NCBI GenBank assembly: GCA_964523895.1
Contig: CAZGBJ010000019.1
Span: 1-47,502 of the forward strand
Direction: 5' to 3'
Length of the DNA stretch: 47,502 nt
Source of the DNA: UBA7359 sp964523895
GTDB taxonomy: Bacteria; Pseudomonadota; Gammaproteobacteria; Eutrophobiales; Eutrophobiaceae
Shown here: positions 14,920 to 23,391 of the stretch, piece after piece
Position numbering within the stretch: the first letter of the stretch is position 1
How the letters are laid out: every line of letters begins with the position of its first letter
The notes under the pieces: generated by a model
Databases searched by the model: none
What the model was told of the DNA's origin: nothing
What the model saw: only the letters and a program-made list of their open reading frames with translations
Position numbers and translations under genes: made by a program

Positions 14920-16299
14920 TTATTTATTTATGGCGAGCATTTCATCAACATAAGTAAATTTTTCACGTGGTTTTCCCTTAGGTTCACCACGTTCTACTTC
15001 TTTAGCATCAATATTTTTCCATTGTTCATAATTGATGTGTTCTATATTTTTACTATCGAGGATGGCATAAATAGCAGCAGCACCGGTTTTACTCGTTCCA
15101 TCGTCTAATTTCTCAATATCTTCAAGTAAACAATTAACGGTTTCGACACTACAAGCCCGATTTGTGCCAATAATGCCGCTAGGGCCGCGTTTAATCCAGC
15201 CGGAGGTGTAGAGTCCAGTGACAACGGTGTCATCATTAGTCACTCTGCCTGATTCATTCGGTATGGTTCCCCAGCTTTCGTGAAAGGGAACGCCAGGTAT
15301 AGCGACTCCTCGGTAACCAATACTACGAAATAAGATTCCTGCTTCAAGTTCAATCGTCTCACCAGTTCCTCTGGCGGATTGTTTAAAAGGTTCTCCGCTT
15401 AATTTATTCTTTTCCAGAATAACCTTTTCCAATCTGTCATTACCGATTAATTCCTTTGGGCCTAAGAGAAAGCTAAAGAAACAGCTTCGTGATTTAGATG
15501 AGTCGGGTTCAAGTTTTGAAAAATCACAAAACATGTCGTAGATTTTTTTGCAGCCGATATTAGTTTTTTCTTCGAGCTCTTTTGCGCTTTCAGGATTGAG
15601 TAACATGTCTTGTTCCAGAACCATCGGATTGCAGTCAGCAAGTTCAGCAAATTCGCGTAGTTCTTTGGGTGTTAGTTTAGCTTGTGCAGGACCCCGTCGA
15701 CCGATGACATGTATTTCCTTGATTTTACTTTCGGCCAATACGTCTAAAGCGTGTTGAGCAATATCCGTATGTTTAAGTTCGTCTACTGTCTTCGATAATA
15801 TTCTACTGACATCGGCAGCGACATTGCCTTGACCAATAATAACGGCGACATCATGTGATAAATCGTATTCACGATCACGATAATCAGGGTGGCCATTATA
15901 CCAACCTACAAATTCGGTTGCGGTATGGCTGCCGCGTAAATCTTCACCAGGGATGCCCAGTCTTCGATCTGTTTCGGCACCACAGGTAAAAATGACAGCA
16001 TGATGTGAGGCACAAAGCTCATCAACAGAAATGTCCGTTCCCACAGTAACATTAGAGATAAGATTGAAGTCTTCCGAAGTTGCAATTTTTTCGTAAAGCT
16101 TTATTGCTTGCTTGAGTTTTTGATGATCAGGTGCAACACCACTGCGAACCAGTCCGTAAGGTGAGGGTAGACGTTCGATTATATCGACCTTGACGTTTAT
16201 TTCTGATTTAAACAGTGCTTCAGCAGCATAGAAACCACTGGGGCCACTGCCAACAATGGCAACCAATAAAGGATTATCTTCAGTACCGAGAGTAGTCAT
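14920..16299 (-). CDS. fprA: Ferredoxin-NADP+ reductase, adrenodoxin-reductase type
   Basis: A 459-residue flavoprotein. FAD-binding GSGPSG is at 17-22, the NADP-site hallmark GQGNVAADVSRIL is near residue 160, and the FAD-binding end motif GWIKRGPSGIIGTNR is near 365. This family (FprA, adrenodoxin reductase) moves electrons between two- or three-cluster ferredoxins and NADP(H). Its gene lies 37 bases after fdxA, which makes FdxA the obvious partner. The two follow fhcC2, so they probably serve the set 2 complex. No clear Shine-Dalgarno sequence is seen before the ATG; coupling to fdxA translation is possible. The family call is sure. The link to formyl-MFR oxidation is inference. Confidence 0.9.
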   Translation of the reverse strand: MTTLGTEDNPLLVAIVGSGPSGFYAAEALFKSEINVKVDIIERLPSPYGLVRSGVAPDHQKLKQAIKLYEKIATSEDFNLISNVTVGTDISVDELCASHHAVIFTCGAETDRRLGIPGEDLRGSHTATEFVGWYNGHPDYRDREYDLSHDVAVIIGQGNVAADVSRILSKTVDELKHTDIAQHALDVLAESKIKEIHVIGRRGPAQAKLTPKELREFAELADCNPMVLEQDMLLNPESAKELEEKTNIGCKKIYDMFCDFSKLEPDSSKSRSCFFSFLLGPKELIGNDRLEKVILEKNKLSGEPFKQSARGTGETIELEAGILFRSIGYRGVAIPGVPFHESWGTIPNESGRVTNDDTVVTGLYTSGWIKRGPSGIIGTNRACSVETVNCLLEDIEKLDDGTSKTGAAAIYAILDSKNIEHINYEQWKNIDAKEVERGEPKGKPREKFTYVDEMLAINK

Positions 16300-16336
16300 G
16301 ATTTATTTTAAATAATTTATTGTTTGTATGATGTAA

Positions 16337-16642
16337 TTAGAAGCCCAGTTCCGCTTTGCGTTCTTCAGCGCCAGGTAAAGGTTCCATTTGTTCTTCACAA
16401 ACAGGAAGATCAGGTGCTTTTTCAGCATTAATTTCAATCCAGTTTTCTTGATCTTCAGGAATGTCATCGCCTTCAAAAATAGCTTGCACAGGACATTCTG
16501 GAATACAGGCACTGCAATCAATACAAGTGTCTGGATCGATATATAACATTTCATCGTCATAATGAAAGCATGCGACTGGACAAACTGTTACACAGTCCGT
16601 AAATCGACAGTTTTTACAATTTTCAGTTACGATTGTAGTCAT
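16337..16642 (-). CDS. fdxA: Seven-iron ferredoxin FdxA ([3Fe-4S][4Fe-4S])
   Basis: A 101-residue ferredoxin closely patterned on Azotobacter ferredoxin I. Cys9, Cys17 and Cys21 with the late Cys50 suit the 3Fe cluster; Cys25, Cys40, Cys43 and Cys46 suit the 4Fe cluster (CIDCSACIPECP). The typical acidic tail continues with IPEDQENWIEINAE. GAGGAG lies five bases before the ATG. It sits between fhcC2 and the ferredoxin-NADP reductase gene. Archaeal formyl-MFR dehydrogenases use polyferredoxin subunits FwdF and FwdG to carry electrons; none is present here, so FdxA may take that place. FdxA proteins are also common house-keeping ferredoxins, so the position matters more than the family. Confidence 0.93.
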   Translation of the reverse strand: MTTIVTENCKNCRFTDCVTVCPVACFHYDDEMLYIDPDTCIDCSACIPECPVQAIFEGDDIPEDQENWIEINAEKAPDLPVCEEQMEPLPGAEERKAELGF

Positions 16643-16686
16643 CGTTTTCTCCTCAGCCTAAGTGGCAATTTACTCTGGTAATTTTA

Positions 16687-17499
16687 TTATTTACCTGCGT
16701 ATAAAAGAATTTCCCCTCGGTTTAACTCTATTGAATCTCCACACCAACGTTCAAACGTTCCATTCAGAAAAGTTTCATCGATATTGAGTCCCAACGTTTT
16801 TAAATATTTATAATAATGTCGAATAAAAGAAGGTTGATAATGGCAGCTATGACTAAAGGTCGGGATCATTTCCGCGTTATGTAGGCTAATAATAGTGCCT
16901 CGTTTCATTCCTGCGCCGGTTCGTATGCCCATTTCGCCGAGTACAATAATAGTTCCTGCAAGCATGTTAACGCCGGTGAAATCGCCTGAATTACCACCAA
17001 CTACAATTAAGCCTCGTCGCATGACGTGGCCTGTTTCATTTTTTACATTGCCATGAACAATAATTTCACCGCCTTGCATACCGACAGTACTACCTCGATA
17101 TCCGCTGCCTACCATATGGCCGGCATCACCTTTAACAGTAATCTTGCCACCCAACATTTCAGGACCAAGCCAATCGTTAGCATTACCGCTAATAAGTATT
17201 TCTCCGCCACTCATCACAGCACCAGTATGAACTCCGACATTGCCTTCAATTGTTATTTTGCCGAATGACATGACAGAACCTATGTGTTTAATATTGTTAC
17301 AATCACCATCAATAACAATTTCGCCATCAAACTCACCTGAACAATCAAAGAATTCACCTAATGGAACCTGACGATTACCATGGAAAACTATTTGAGCAGA
17401 AACTTCTGAATTACTTAGTGACTGAAATCGATCAGGACTAATACAGTCTGCTTCTAGCGGGACATCAGGTTGGGTGTGTAATTTTAGTTTTAGAGCCAT
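16687..17499 (-). CDS. fhcC: FwdC/FhcC beta-helix subunit, set 2
   Basis: A 270-residue protein with six or more turns of the GG-x-I-x-V-x-GN glycine repeat between about 65 and 195, ending in GAGMKRGTIISL. It is the same fold as set 1 FhcC. The N-terminal region starts directly with MALKLKLHTQPDVPLEAD, shorter than in copy 1 and closer to the usual family start. The ATG overlaps the fhcD2 stop (TAATG). It is expected to be the scaffold between FwdA-like and FwdB-like subunits. It is followed after 44 bases by fdxA. Confidence 0.9.
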   Translation of the reverse strand: MALKLKLHTQPDVPLEADCISPDRFQSLSNSEVSAQIVFHGNRQVPLGEFFDCSGEFDGEIVIDGDCNNIKHIGSVMSFGKITIEGNVGVHTGAVMSGGEILISGNANDWLGPEMLGGKITVKGDAGHMVGSGYRGSTVGMQGGEIIVHGNVKNETGHVMRRGLIVVGGNSGDFTGVNMLAGTIIVLGEMGIRTGAGMKRGTIISLHNAEMIPTFSHSCHYQPSFIRHYYKYLKTLGLNIDETFLNGTFERWCGDSIELNRGEILLYAGK

Positions 17500-18392
17500 T
17501 ATGCAGCTCCCAGTATTTGATGTAATTTCAAATGGTATTGACCAAGATCACCACCATAATTACCCGCAGATATTTGTTTTATACCAGGTTTGGCTGCCGC
17601 ATTCATACCTACGCGCATTGCTTCTTCAACGGCTTCGGGATTCAATCCATCAATAACGATTTCAAGGACGCTATTAATGCCATCGCCTAATTCTGATTTC
17701 TTAACAACACCACGTAGTGTTGGACAGTAAGCATGATTGGTCGAAGCGATTAGTGTCTTATACTTAGATCCAACCTTACTACCACTACGAACAACGCCAT
17801 TTGGAAAGGGCAGAATGATATCTGGTAACGCTCGCATGGCTTTGGTTGCTGCTCTTGCAGCCTTAAGTGTGGCTTTTTGATCTTTGCCAAGGATTAAAAT
17901 ATTTCCGCCACCGACAGACTCTTGAACATTAAAAGAATCATCAATGAGAAACTCGCCATCCATGACAGGAATACGCCAAAATTTATTTTCACCCATGACT
18001 TTACTGCTTTGATTACCGTCACCGAAGTATCGTAATTGACCGCCAACTGTGACAGGTGAACCATTTTCTAAGCCGTTGTAACAAGCTGTACTAGGACAGG
18101 TCATGACACATTGTCCTATGCGTTCCACTAAACGTTTGCCTAAGCTTTCCGCATCCATGGCAAATATTAAAACGCTAACACCGGGTCTTAGGTCTGGAGA
18201 GTCTTCAGCTGCTATTTCAGATTCAATTCCTGCTTCACATTTGCAACCAATAACTGAAGTCGCAAAACCGGTTATTGATTGTGCTGCCGCCATTGCCCAT
18301 TCTTTCGTTTCCGCCGTGATAATAATTCGGCTGCCAACCATTTTGAATGCTTCGGCAAAGGTATCGACTATTTCTGTTGCCTTAATCTTCAT
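17499..18392 (-). CDS. fhcD: Formyl-MFR:H4MPT formyltransferase, set 2
   Basis: A 297-residue Ftr-family enzyme. Conserved blocks match copy 1: ATSVIGCKCEAGIE, QCVMTCPSTACYNGLE, FWRIPVMDGEFLIDD, GGGNILILGK, GVVRSGSKVGSKY and ISAGNYGGDLGQYH. It links formyl-H4MPT from Mch to methanofuran. Archaeal fwd operons do not usually contain ftr between A and C, whereas bacterial fhc operons do, so gene order here is bacterial even though FhcB2 keeps archaeal-type catalytic residues. The start lies 21 bases after the fhcA2 stop. Confidence 0.93.
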   Translation of the reverse strand: MKIKATEIVDTFAEAFKMVGSRIIITAETKEWAMAAAQSITGFATSVIGCKCEAGIESEIAAEDSPDLRPGVSVLIFAMDAESLGKRLVERIGQCVMTCPSTACYNGLENGSPVTVGGQLRYFGDGNQSSKVMGENKFWRIPVMDGEFLIDDSFNVQESVGGGNILILGKDQKATLKAARAATKAMRALPDIILPFPNGVVRSGSKVGSKYKTLIASTNHAYCPTLRGVVKKSELGDGINSVLEIVIDGLNPEAVEEAMRVGMNAAAKPGIKQISAGNYGGDLGQYHLKLHQILGAA

Positions 18393-18413
18393 TTTTAATA
18401 TCCATTTTCATGC

Positions 18414-20054
18414 TTATACTTTCTCACATGGAATGACTTCATGATCATGTAAGTAACTATCGTTGACAGCATAATTGGAAAACTCGATGGAATAGTAACT
18501 TTCGAAGAAGGGTTTCAATACTTCTTCGATCTTATTGTCATACTCTGGTTCAATATGTAATTGTTTACCGATAAAATCCGTTATAAATTCATGGTTTGCA
18601 ATAATAGTATGACCTGACTTAATGACATAACGCGGTGCATTAAACATCATTTCCTTATTTTCCATTTCATCATAAATGGTAATGTCTGCATCCGCCCCGA
18701 CACCTAAATGACCTTTGTTTTTCAAGCCAAGTACCTTAGCTGGCCCAGCTCGAGTAATAATGGCAATTTCATTCAATGTATATTCGCGTTCTAAATCACG
18801 TAAAGAACATTGGTCTAGTGCGCTTTGATTAACTCGTTTCATTTCTTCACGTCGGAATGACTTATCCATTAATAATTTAATTAGTTTTGGATAACTCATA
18901 AACGAACCACCATTCGGATGATCTGTAGATAAAAGTACGCGCCAGGGATCTTTTGACATCAAGAATAATTCCAAGCCAATCGCCCATTGAAGTGTATGTA
19001 TGAAAATATGTTCCTGGTAATTGAAAGGTACGATGCCGCAACCACTTTCACATTCGGTATCAGCATTAATCCATTTACCTTTGGTATGACCTTTCAAAAC
19101 ATAAGCCAATGGTGCATCAGCCGTCATAATGGTCGCTTTACCAAACATGACTTGACCTACATCACAGGTAATATTGGGATGTTCATTAACGTACTCAATG
19201 ATTTCTTTTGCTTTAGAATTTGGGTTCTTGCCCAACTCGCCGCCGTAGCTGTGGAACTGAATGTGTGCAAGATGAACACGCATGTCACCTGCCGTTTTCA
19301 TTGTTTCTAATGTAGTGATGTAATTACCACTGTGTCCGAGGTTATTACAATGAATATGCGGTGGTTTTGGAAAACCTTGTTTGTTTGCTGAAGTAATAAA
19401 GGCTTCGATAATTTGACGAGGTGATAACTCCTCATCGTTTTTTTCATCAATGTTAGCGACGTTAGAATTCTTTTTACCTTTCCAAGGCTCATCTCCACCC
19501 GGATTAACCAACTTTACCGTATAAGCCTTAGTCGCATTAATCCACCAGGCAAGCGCTTGATCAAATTCTTCTGTACGCTTATCACGAAGTAGTTGTTGCA
19601 AGAAAATATTGTTAGCAAGCAAGACATAAAAGCCTTTATCTATTACAGGTGTGTCATGGAATTCTTCTAAAGTGTGACGTGCGCCAATAGGAGTGGCAGC
19701 AGCTTCCATTGCTGTTGTATAACCTAAAGTAGCGTAGCGATAACCTGTAGTAAAAGTTGAAGGAACAGTTCCGCCTGTACCCGAGCGGGTAAAAGGTGTT
19801 CCTGGATGAACATCATGACGATGGTCTTCGGGTTGCAGTTTTCTGGCGGCGTTAACTTTTGTGCCGGCAATATGGCAGTGTATATCTACGGCACCTGGCA
19901 TGATAACCATGCCTTTAGCATCAATGACTGTCGCATCATCTGCAACAGACTCAACGATCTTGCCATCCTTGATGCAAATCTCTTTTACTTCGCCATCAAT
20001 GTTATTGGATGGGTCATAAACCTTGCCATTGATGATGCGCGTTGACGATGCCAT
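18414..20054 (-). CDS. fhcA: FwdA/FhcA amidohydrolase subunit, set 2
   Basis: A 546-residue amidohydrolase. The ATG at 20054 is chosen over a TTG one codon earlier because AGGGG lies six bases before it. Binuclear-metal residues are visible: DIHCH (His59, His61), Lys181 in VKLVNPGG, His residues in HIHCNNLGH and LAHIQFH, and Asp378 in STDHPNG, numbers that nearly coincide with those I recall for archaeal FwdA (59, 61, 178, 385). FwdA interconverts formyl-MFR and formate plus MFR; in archaea formate travels through an internal tunnel to FwdB. The gene is separated from fhcB2 by 360 bases holding a palindromic element. Confidence 0.93.
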   Translation of the reverse strand: MASSTRIINGKVYDPSNNIDGEVKEICIKDGKIVESVADDATVIDAKGMVIMPGAVDIHCHIAGTKVNAARKLQPEDHRHDVHPGTPFTRSGTGGTVPSTFTTGYRYATLGYTTAMEAAATPIGARHTLEEFHDTPVIDKGFYVLLANNIFLQQLLRDKRTEEFDQALAWWINATKAYTVKLVNPGGDEPWKGKKNSNVANIDEKNDEELSPRQIIEAFITSANKQGFPKPPHIHCNNLGHSGNYITTLETMKTAGDMRVHLAHIQFHSYGGELGKNPNSKAKEIIEYVNEHPNITCDVGQVMFGKATIMTADAPLAYVLKGHTKGKWINADTECESGCGIVPFNYQEHIFIHTLQWAIGLELFLMSKDPWRVLLSTDHPNGGSFMSYPKLIKLLMDKSFRREEMKRVNQSALDQCSLRDLEREYTLNEIAIITRAGPAKVLGLKNKGHLGVGADADITIYDEMENKEMMFNAPRYVIKSGHTIIANHEFITDFIGKQLHIEPEYDNKIEEVLKPFFESYYSIEFSNYAVNDSYLHDHEVIPCEKV

Positions 20055-20085
20055 CAAATACCCCTAAATATTTTAGTTATATTTA

Positions 20086-20244
20086 ATACCCGTGATATTT
20101 GGAAATGTGGGATTTATAGCCCATCTATTTTCATCCAGAGCGTCGTTGCTCCTCCTTACAGGGAGCGCCATGCGCGTCGTCGTGCCTCGCTCTGAATAAA
20201 AATAGATGCACTCTAAATCCCGCATTTTCAAGTATTACGGGTAT
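20086..20244. mobile_element. MITE-like long palindrome inside the fhc2 operon
   Basis: A 159-bp element with imperfect inverted arms of about 60 bases. The left arm begins ATACCCGTGATATTTG and runs to CCAGAGCG; the right arm, read backwards, begins ATACCCGTAATACTTG and ends CAGAGCG. The centre is GC-richer and holds small palindromes such as CTCC-TTACA-GGGAG. There is no coding capacity. Arms, size and lack of genes suit a miniature inverted-repeat element. A target-site duplication is not clear. It lies between fhcB2 and fhcA2. Confidence 0.7.
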
Positions 20245-20280
20245 ATGAGTAATTTTACGATGACTGTTTATTGAAGTTCT

Positions 20281-20319
20281 CTAAACAAAATAGTTTTAAT
20301 AGACAACTATTTTGTTTAG
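20281..20319. promoter_or_regulatory. AT-rich perfect hairpin in the fhcB2-fhcA2 gap
   Basis: CTAAACAAAATAGTT and AACTATTTTGTTTAG are a perfect 15-bp inverted repeat around a nine-base loop. In the minus-strand message it would form a stable stem between fhcB2 and fhcA2. It could be an RNA processing or stability element or a weak attenuator. There is no long T run after it on the minus strand. The rest of the gap (20055-20085 and 20320-20414) is AT-rich with nothing else recognised. Confidence 0.5.
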
Positions 20320-20414
20320 TTTGTAATTCTCGTAAATGGTCTCAGTAAATCAAAACAATTATATTATAAATCTATCACTATTATGTCGTAATTAAAATTA
20401 AAGTGGCGCCATTT

Positions 20415-21779
20415 CTACTGTATCTTTGAAGCTACTTTCGCTTCGCCACTTGCTCCTCTTGCTTGATGCTTGACCAGCATTAATTCTTGAACGCGTTTCT
20501 TAATTCCTGTCAAAATTGATTCATCGTCTGGAAACGGAGATTCAAATGCCGGTCTTAATGTTATTGGTACATCATCCATACGGTATGCGGTGCCTGTTGT
20601 ATTAATGCCATAAGTTGATGTTTTGAAGGCAACATGTGCGTCTTTTGTTGTCTCGGTACGTTTGGTATCCAGCGCTACCACAGGAATACTCTTCAAGTGG
20701 TCAATTGCTTTTTTGGGAAAATTAGCACCAGGGTCGGAGGCGATAATTAATGCGGCATCTGCATGACCGTTGGATAAGGTATCTACAGTAGTAAATTCCC
20801 CTGGATTAAAGCGTGGAAAACCGCGACTAAAATTAACACCAAAAGGATAGCCCGTTTGCCAGGACACAACATTGTCAGCACCGGTAACGTTTCCATGACC
20901 ACGAACAGGTTTTGCAACAAAATGAGTAAATTCGTTTAGATCGGTCGCTAAAGCAAGTAGGGCGCCTGAATTGAAATGACGACCACGGGTCATGGTGAGT
21001 CCCATGCCAAAGAATAAAACCCCAAATTGACAGTTTTTCATGCGGTCGGCTAAGTCTTCTAGGGCCTCAAGAGGAACACCCGTCACTTCTTCAATATTAC
21101 TGGCTAATTTTTTACCTTTTACCAGTGCTCTTAGCGCCCATAACACTTCAAAATCTTTACCTAATTTAGGTTTAATTAATATATCAGCAACCGGAGAACT
21201 TTTTGTCTTGCGTACATCCACCATTACAATCGTTCTATCTTTCTTGCCGCCAGGAGTAAACATGCCTTTGGCTGTAACAGCATAACGCCCAAAGTGACGA
21301 GGATGAGATTCTGCGGGATTACCGCCCCAATAGATGACTAAGTCGGCTCTGTTTTTTACTTCTCCAAGCGTACTGGTACTTTCGCCAATTCCCTGGAATG
21401 CCAGGCCAGAAGGGCCATGACAAACTGATGTTGTGGTATCAATACTTCCATGAATATAGTCGGTAATCGCAACTGCCTCGCGCTGAGCTTCACTGGTTGT
21501 GTCACTTAGGCCATATGTAATTGGAAATTTTGCTTTTACTAAGGTTTGGGCTGCTTCTTCTATAGCTTCTTCTACGGAAACTTCTTTACCATCAATCATT
21601 GCTGCAGGAGCGTCTTCTTCGATTGTGTGTTCTAAAAACCATGCCTTGCCTAGAATACAGGCTTTTTTTGCTTTGACGATACGTTTTTCTTCTACGTCAA
21701 CATGAAGTTCCATATCGTCACAAACACAGCCACAAAAAGTGCATGTGGCATCTTTAACAATCTTGATATTTTCACTCAT
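20415..21779 (-). CDS. fhcB: FwdB-like catalytic subunit of formylmethanofuran dehydrogenase, set 2
   Basis: A 454-residue homologue of archaeal FwdB/FmdB that keeps every catalytic mark I can check. The cluster motif is CTFCGCVC (Cys13, 16, 20) with Cys41. The metal-ligand motif SVCHGPS gives Cys120 and His121, and RGHGN gives Arg293; these correspond to Cys118, His119 and Arg288 of archaeal FwdB and to SeCys140-His141-Arg333 of E. coli formate dehydrogenase H. The segments GEVKNRADLVIYWGGNPAES and HPRHFGRY are strongly archaeal-like. The protein ends without a dinucleotide-binding domain; the separate FwdD-like gene upstream supplies it. The likely reaction is formyl-MFR-derived formate to CO2 with two electrons, possibly reversible. 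Redox activity is inference. A GAGGTGA ribosome-binding site precedes the ATG. Confidence 0.9.
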   Translation of the reverse strand: MSENIKIVKDATCTFCGCVCDDMELHVDVEEKRIVKAKKACILGKAWFLEHTIEEDAPAAMIDGKEVSVEEAIEEAAQTLVKAKFPITYGLSDTTSEAQREAVAITDYIHGSIDTTTSVCHGPSGLAFQGIGESTSTLGEVKNRADLVIYWGGNPAESHPRHFGRYAVTAKGMFTPGGKKDRTIVMVDVRKTKSSPVADILIKPKLGKDFEVLWALRALVKGKKLASNIEEVTGVPLEALEDLADRMKNCQFGVLFFGMGLTMTRGRHFNSGALLALATDLNEFTHFVAKPVRGHGNVTGADNVVSWQTGYPFGVNFSRGFPRFNPGEFTTVDTLSNGHADAALIIASDPGANFPKKAIDHLKSIPVVALDTKRTETTKDAHVAFKTSTYGINTTGTAYRMDDVPITLRPAFESPFPDDESILTGIKKRVQELMLVKHQARGASGEAKVASKIQ

Positions 21780-21819
21780 ACGAACTCACCTCAGTCTAAT
21801 CCATATGCATAGTATGCGT

Positions 21820-22167
21820 TTAACTTACTATTTTCTCAATTTCTACTTCCATATGCTTGGACAGGGGCATGCCGCTACCTGCAGTATCACTATCCATTAG
21901 TTGACTGGATGGTGGACCATAGGGGAGAAATAGTGTGCCAACGGGTAATTCCTCTGGTTTTTTTGCAATGCAGCGAACAATTGTTTCACCAATTTCGTTT
22001 TTTAAACGGACTTCATCGCCATCTACCAATTTGAGTTTTGTCATGTCATCAGGGTGCATCTCAAGGGTAGAGGTCACTTTAATATATTCTTCTTTGAGTT
22101 TTCCCTCATTCAAAGAAGTGCCTTGCTTGCTTGAGCGAACAGGAACGAGAATCATTTTTTCTGCCAC
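21820..22167 (-). CDS. fwdD: FwdD-like molybdopterin-dinucleotide-binding subunit
   Basis: A 115-residue protein made of one small beta-barrel domain like the C-terminal domain of formate dehydrogenases. EMHPDDMTKLKLVDGDEV followed by PVGTLFLPYGPP and SDTAGSGMPLSK is the archaeal FwdD/FmdD pattern (MNPEDM, GP, DT..TG.P..K). In archaea FwdD combines with FwdB to enclose the bis-MGD cofactor. The start is GTG at 22167 with AGGGGAA six bases before it; an internal ATG four codons later is also possible. It is the first gene of the set 2 operon, 40 bases ahead of fhcB2. Such a subunit has no obvious purpose in a cofactor-free hydrolase, so it supports a metal-containing enzyme. Confidence 0.85.
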   Translation of the reverse strand: MAEKMILVPVRSSKQGTSLNEGKLKEEYIKVTSTLEMHPDDMTKLKLVDGDEVRLKNEIGETIVRCIAKKPEELPVGTLFLPYGPPSSQLMDSDTAGSGMPLSKHMEVEIEKIVS

Positions 22168-22340
22168 AAATTTCCCCTAATATGGATTGCAACTGATTAT
22201 AAGCTGCTCTCTTGATTAAGAACAAATCCAATTTTAATAAGTTTAAATCTTATATGAAATACTATCTAAAAATAACAACTTACAGTATTATGTTCTGTTT
22301 TTCGTTACCCAAAATCAGTTCAGTTTTCCCATAATTAAAA

Positions 22341-23369
22341 ATGAAAAATAATCAATCAAATGTAAATTCGAGGTTTGTTAGTGTTCGAGCGCCGGCACGA
22401 CTGCATTTAGGTTTTTTAGACATGCATGGTGGTTATGGCCGTAAGTTTGGTAGTTTAGGACTGTCAATAACGGACGTTGATACCTCATTAATTGCTGAAT
22501 ACGCTGATGATATTAATATCACAGGACCCTCTTCTAAACGCGCTGAAAATTATGCTGAACAAGTATTATCGCATTTTGGCATTGATGGTGGCGTTAAAAT
22601 GACGATCAAATCTGCCATTCCTGAACATTCTGGTTTGGGATCAGGCACACAATTATCTCTCGCCGTTGCATCAGCCATCGTTAAACTTTATGAATTACCT
22701 GAACAACAAGCTGGTCGTCTGGCGGCGATGTTACATCGTGGCGCAAGATCGGGGATTGGTATTGGTACTTTCATGCATGGCGGTTTCATTGTCGATGGTG
22801 GTAGGGGAGAAAATACTGAAGTCCCCCCGGTTATTAGTCACATGCCATTCCCTGAACATTGGCGAATTGTTTTAATCTTTGACGATCATGCGGATGGAAT
22901 TAACGGTGTTCCGGAAAGACGTGCATTTAATACCTTAGGAGCAATGGATGAGGATACCTCAGCTGCATTGTGTCGATTAACATTAATGCAAGCGCTACCG
23001 TCAATTAGTGAAAATGATTGCACTCGTTTTGGAGATGCGATTACTCAGATTCAAAACATTGTTGGTGATTATTTTGCTGATGCACAGGGAGGGCGTTATA
23101 CCTCGCCACTACTTAAGCCAATTCTTGAAGCAATGACGAATGGAGGGGCGACAGGGATAGGACAAAGTTCTTGGGGACCGACTGGTTTTGCACTCTTTCC
23201 CGACGAAACAATGGCTTTTCAGGCTATGAAGAAGGTGAGAGATGAGTGGCAATCTGAATCAAGATTACGTTTTGTCATGAGTAAGGCATGTAATACCCAT
23301 GCATTAATCACAGTTAATGAGTCAAGATCGTCTTTAGAGGACGAAGTTCTAAACGTAAAAAACCTTTAA
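22341..23369 (+). CDS. mptG: Beta-ribofuranosylaminobenzene 5'-phosphate synthase
   Basis: First committed enzyme of H4MPT synthesis: it joins PRPP and p-aminobenzoate with loss of CO2. The 342-residue protein belongs to the GHMP-kinase-like family: APARLHLGFLDMHGGYGR at the N-terminus, IPEHSGLGSGTQLSLA as the glycine-rich loop near 95, RSGIGIGTFMHGGFIVDGG near 130, and GATGIGQSSWGPTGFA near 270. The partner pabB, which makes p-aminobenzoate, is at 31876-33249. No strong ribosome-binding site is seen before the ATG. It heads the plus-strand operon and is divergent from fwdD across 173 bases that must hold both promoters. Confidence 0.92.
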   Translation: MKNNQSNVNSRFVSVRAPARLHLGFLDMHGGYGRKFGSLGLSITDVDTSLIAEYADDINITGPSSKRAENYAEQVLSHFGIDGGVKMTIKSAIPEHSGLGSGTQLSLAVASAIVKLYELPEQQAGRLAAMLHRGARSGIGIGTFMHGGFIVDGGRGENTEVPPVISHMPFPEHWRIVLIFDDHADGINGVPERRAFNTLGAMDEDTSAALCRLTLMQALPSISENDCTRFGDAITQIQNIVGDYFADAQGGRYTSPLLKPILEAMTNGGATGIGQSSWGPTGFALFPDETMAFQAMKKVRDEWQSESRLRFVMSKACNTHALITVNESRSSLEDEVLNVKNL

Positions 23370-23391
23370 ACAATCAGGATAAAAAATAAAA

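Noticed and set aside
10076..22167. Recent tandem duplication of one fhc operon
   Set aside because: The two sets have the same order but differ strongly in sequence, lengths and active-site residues, so this is an old duplication or separate acquisition.
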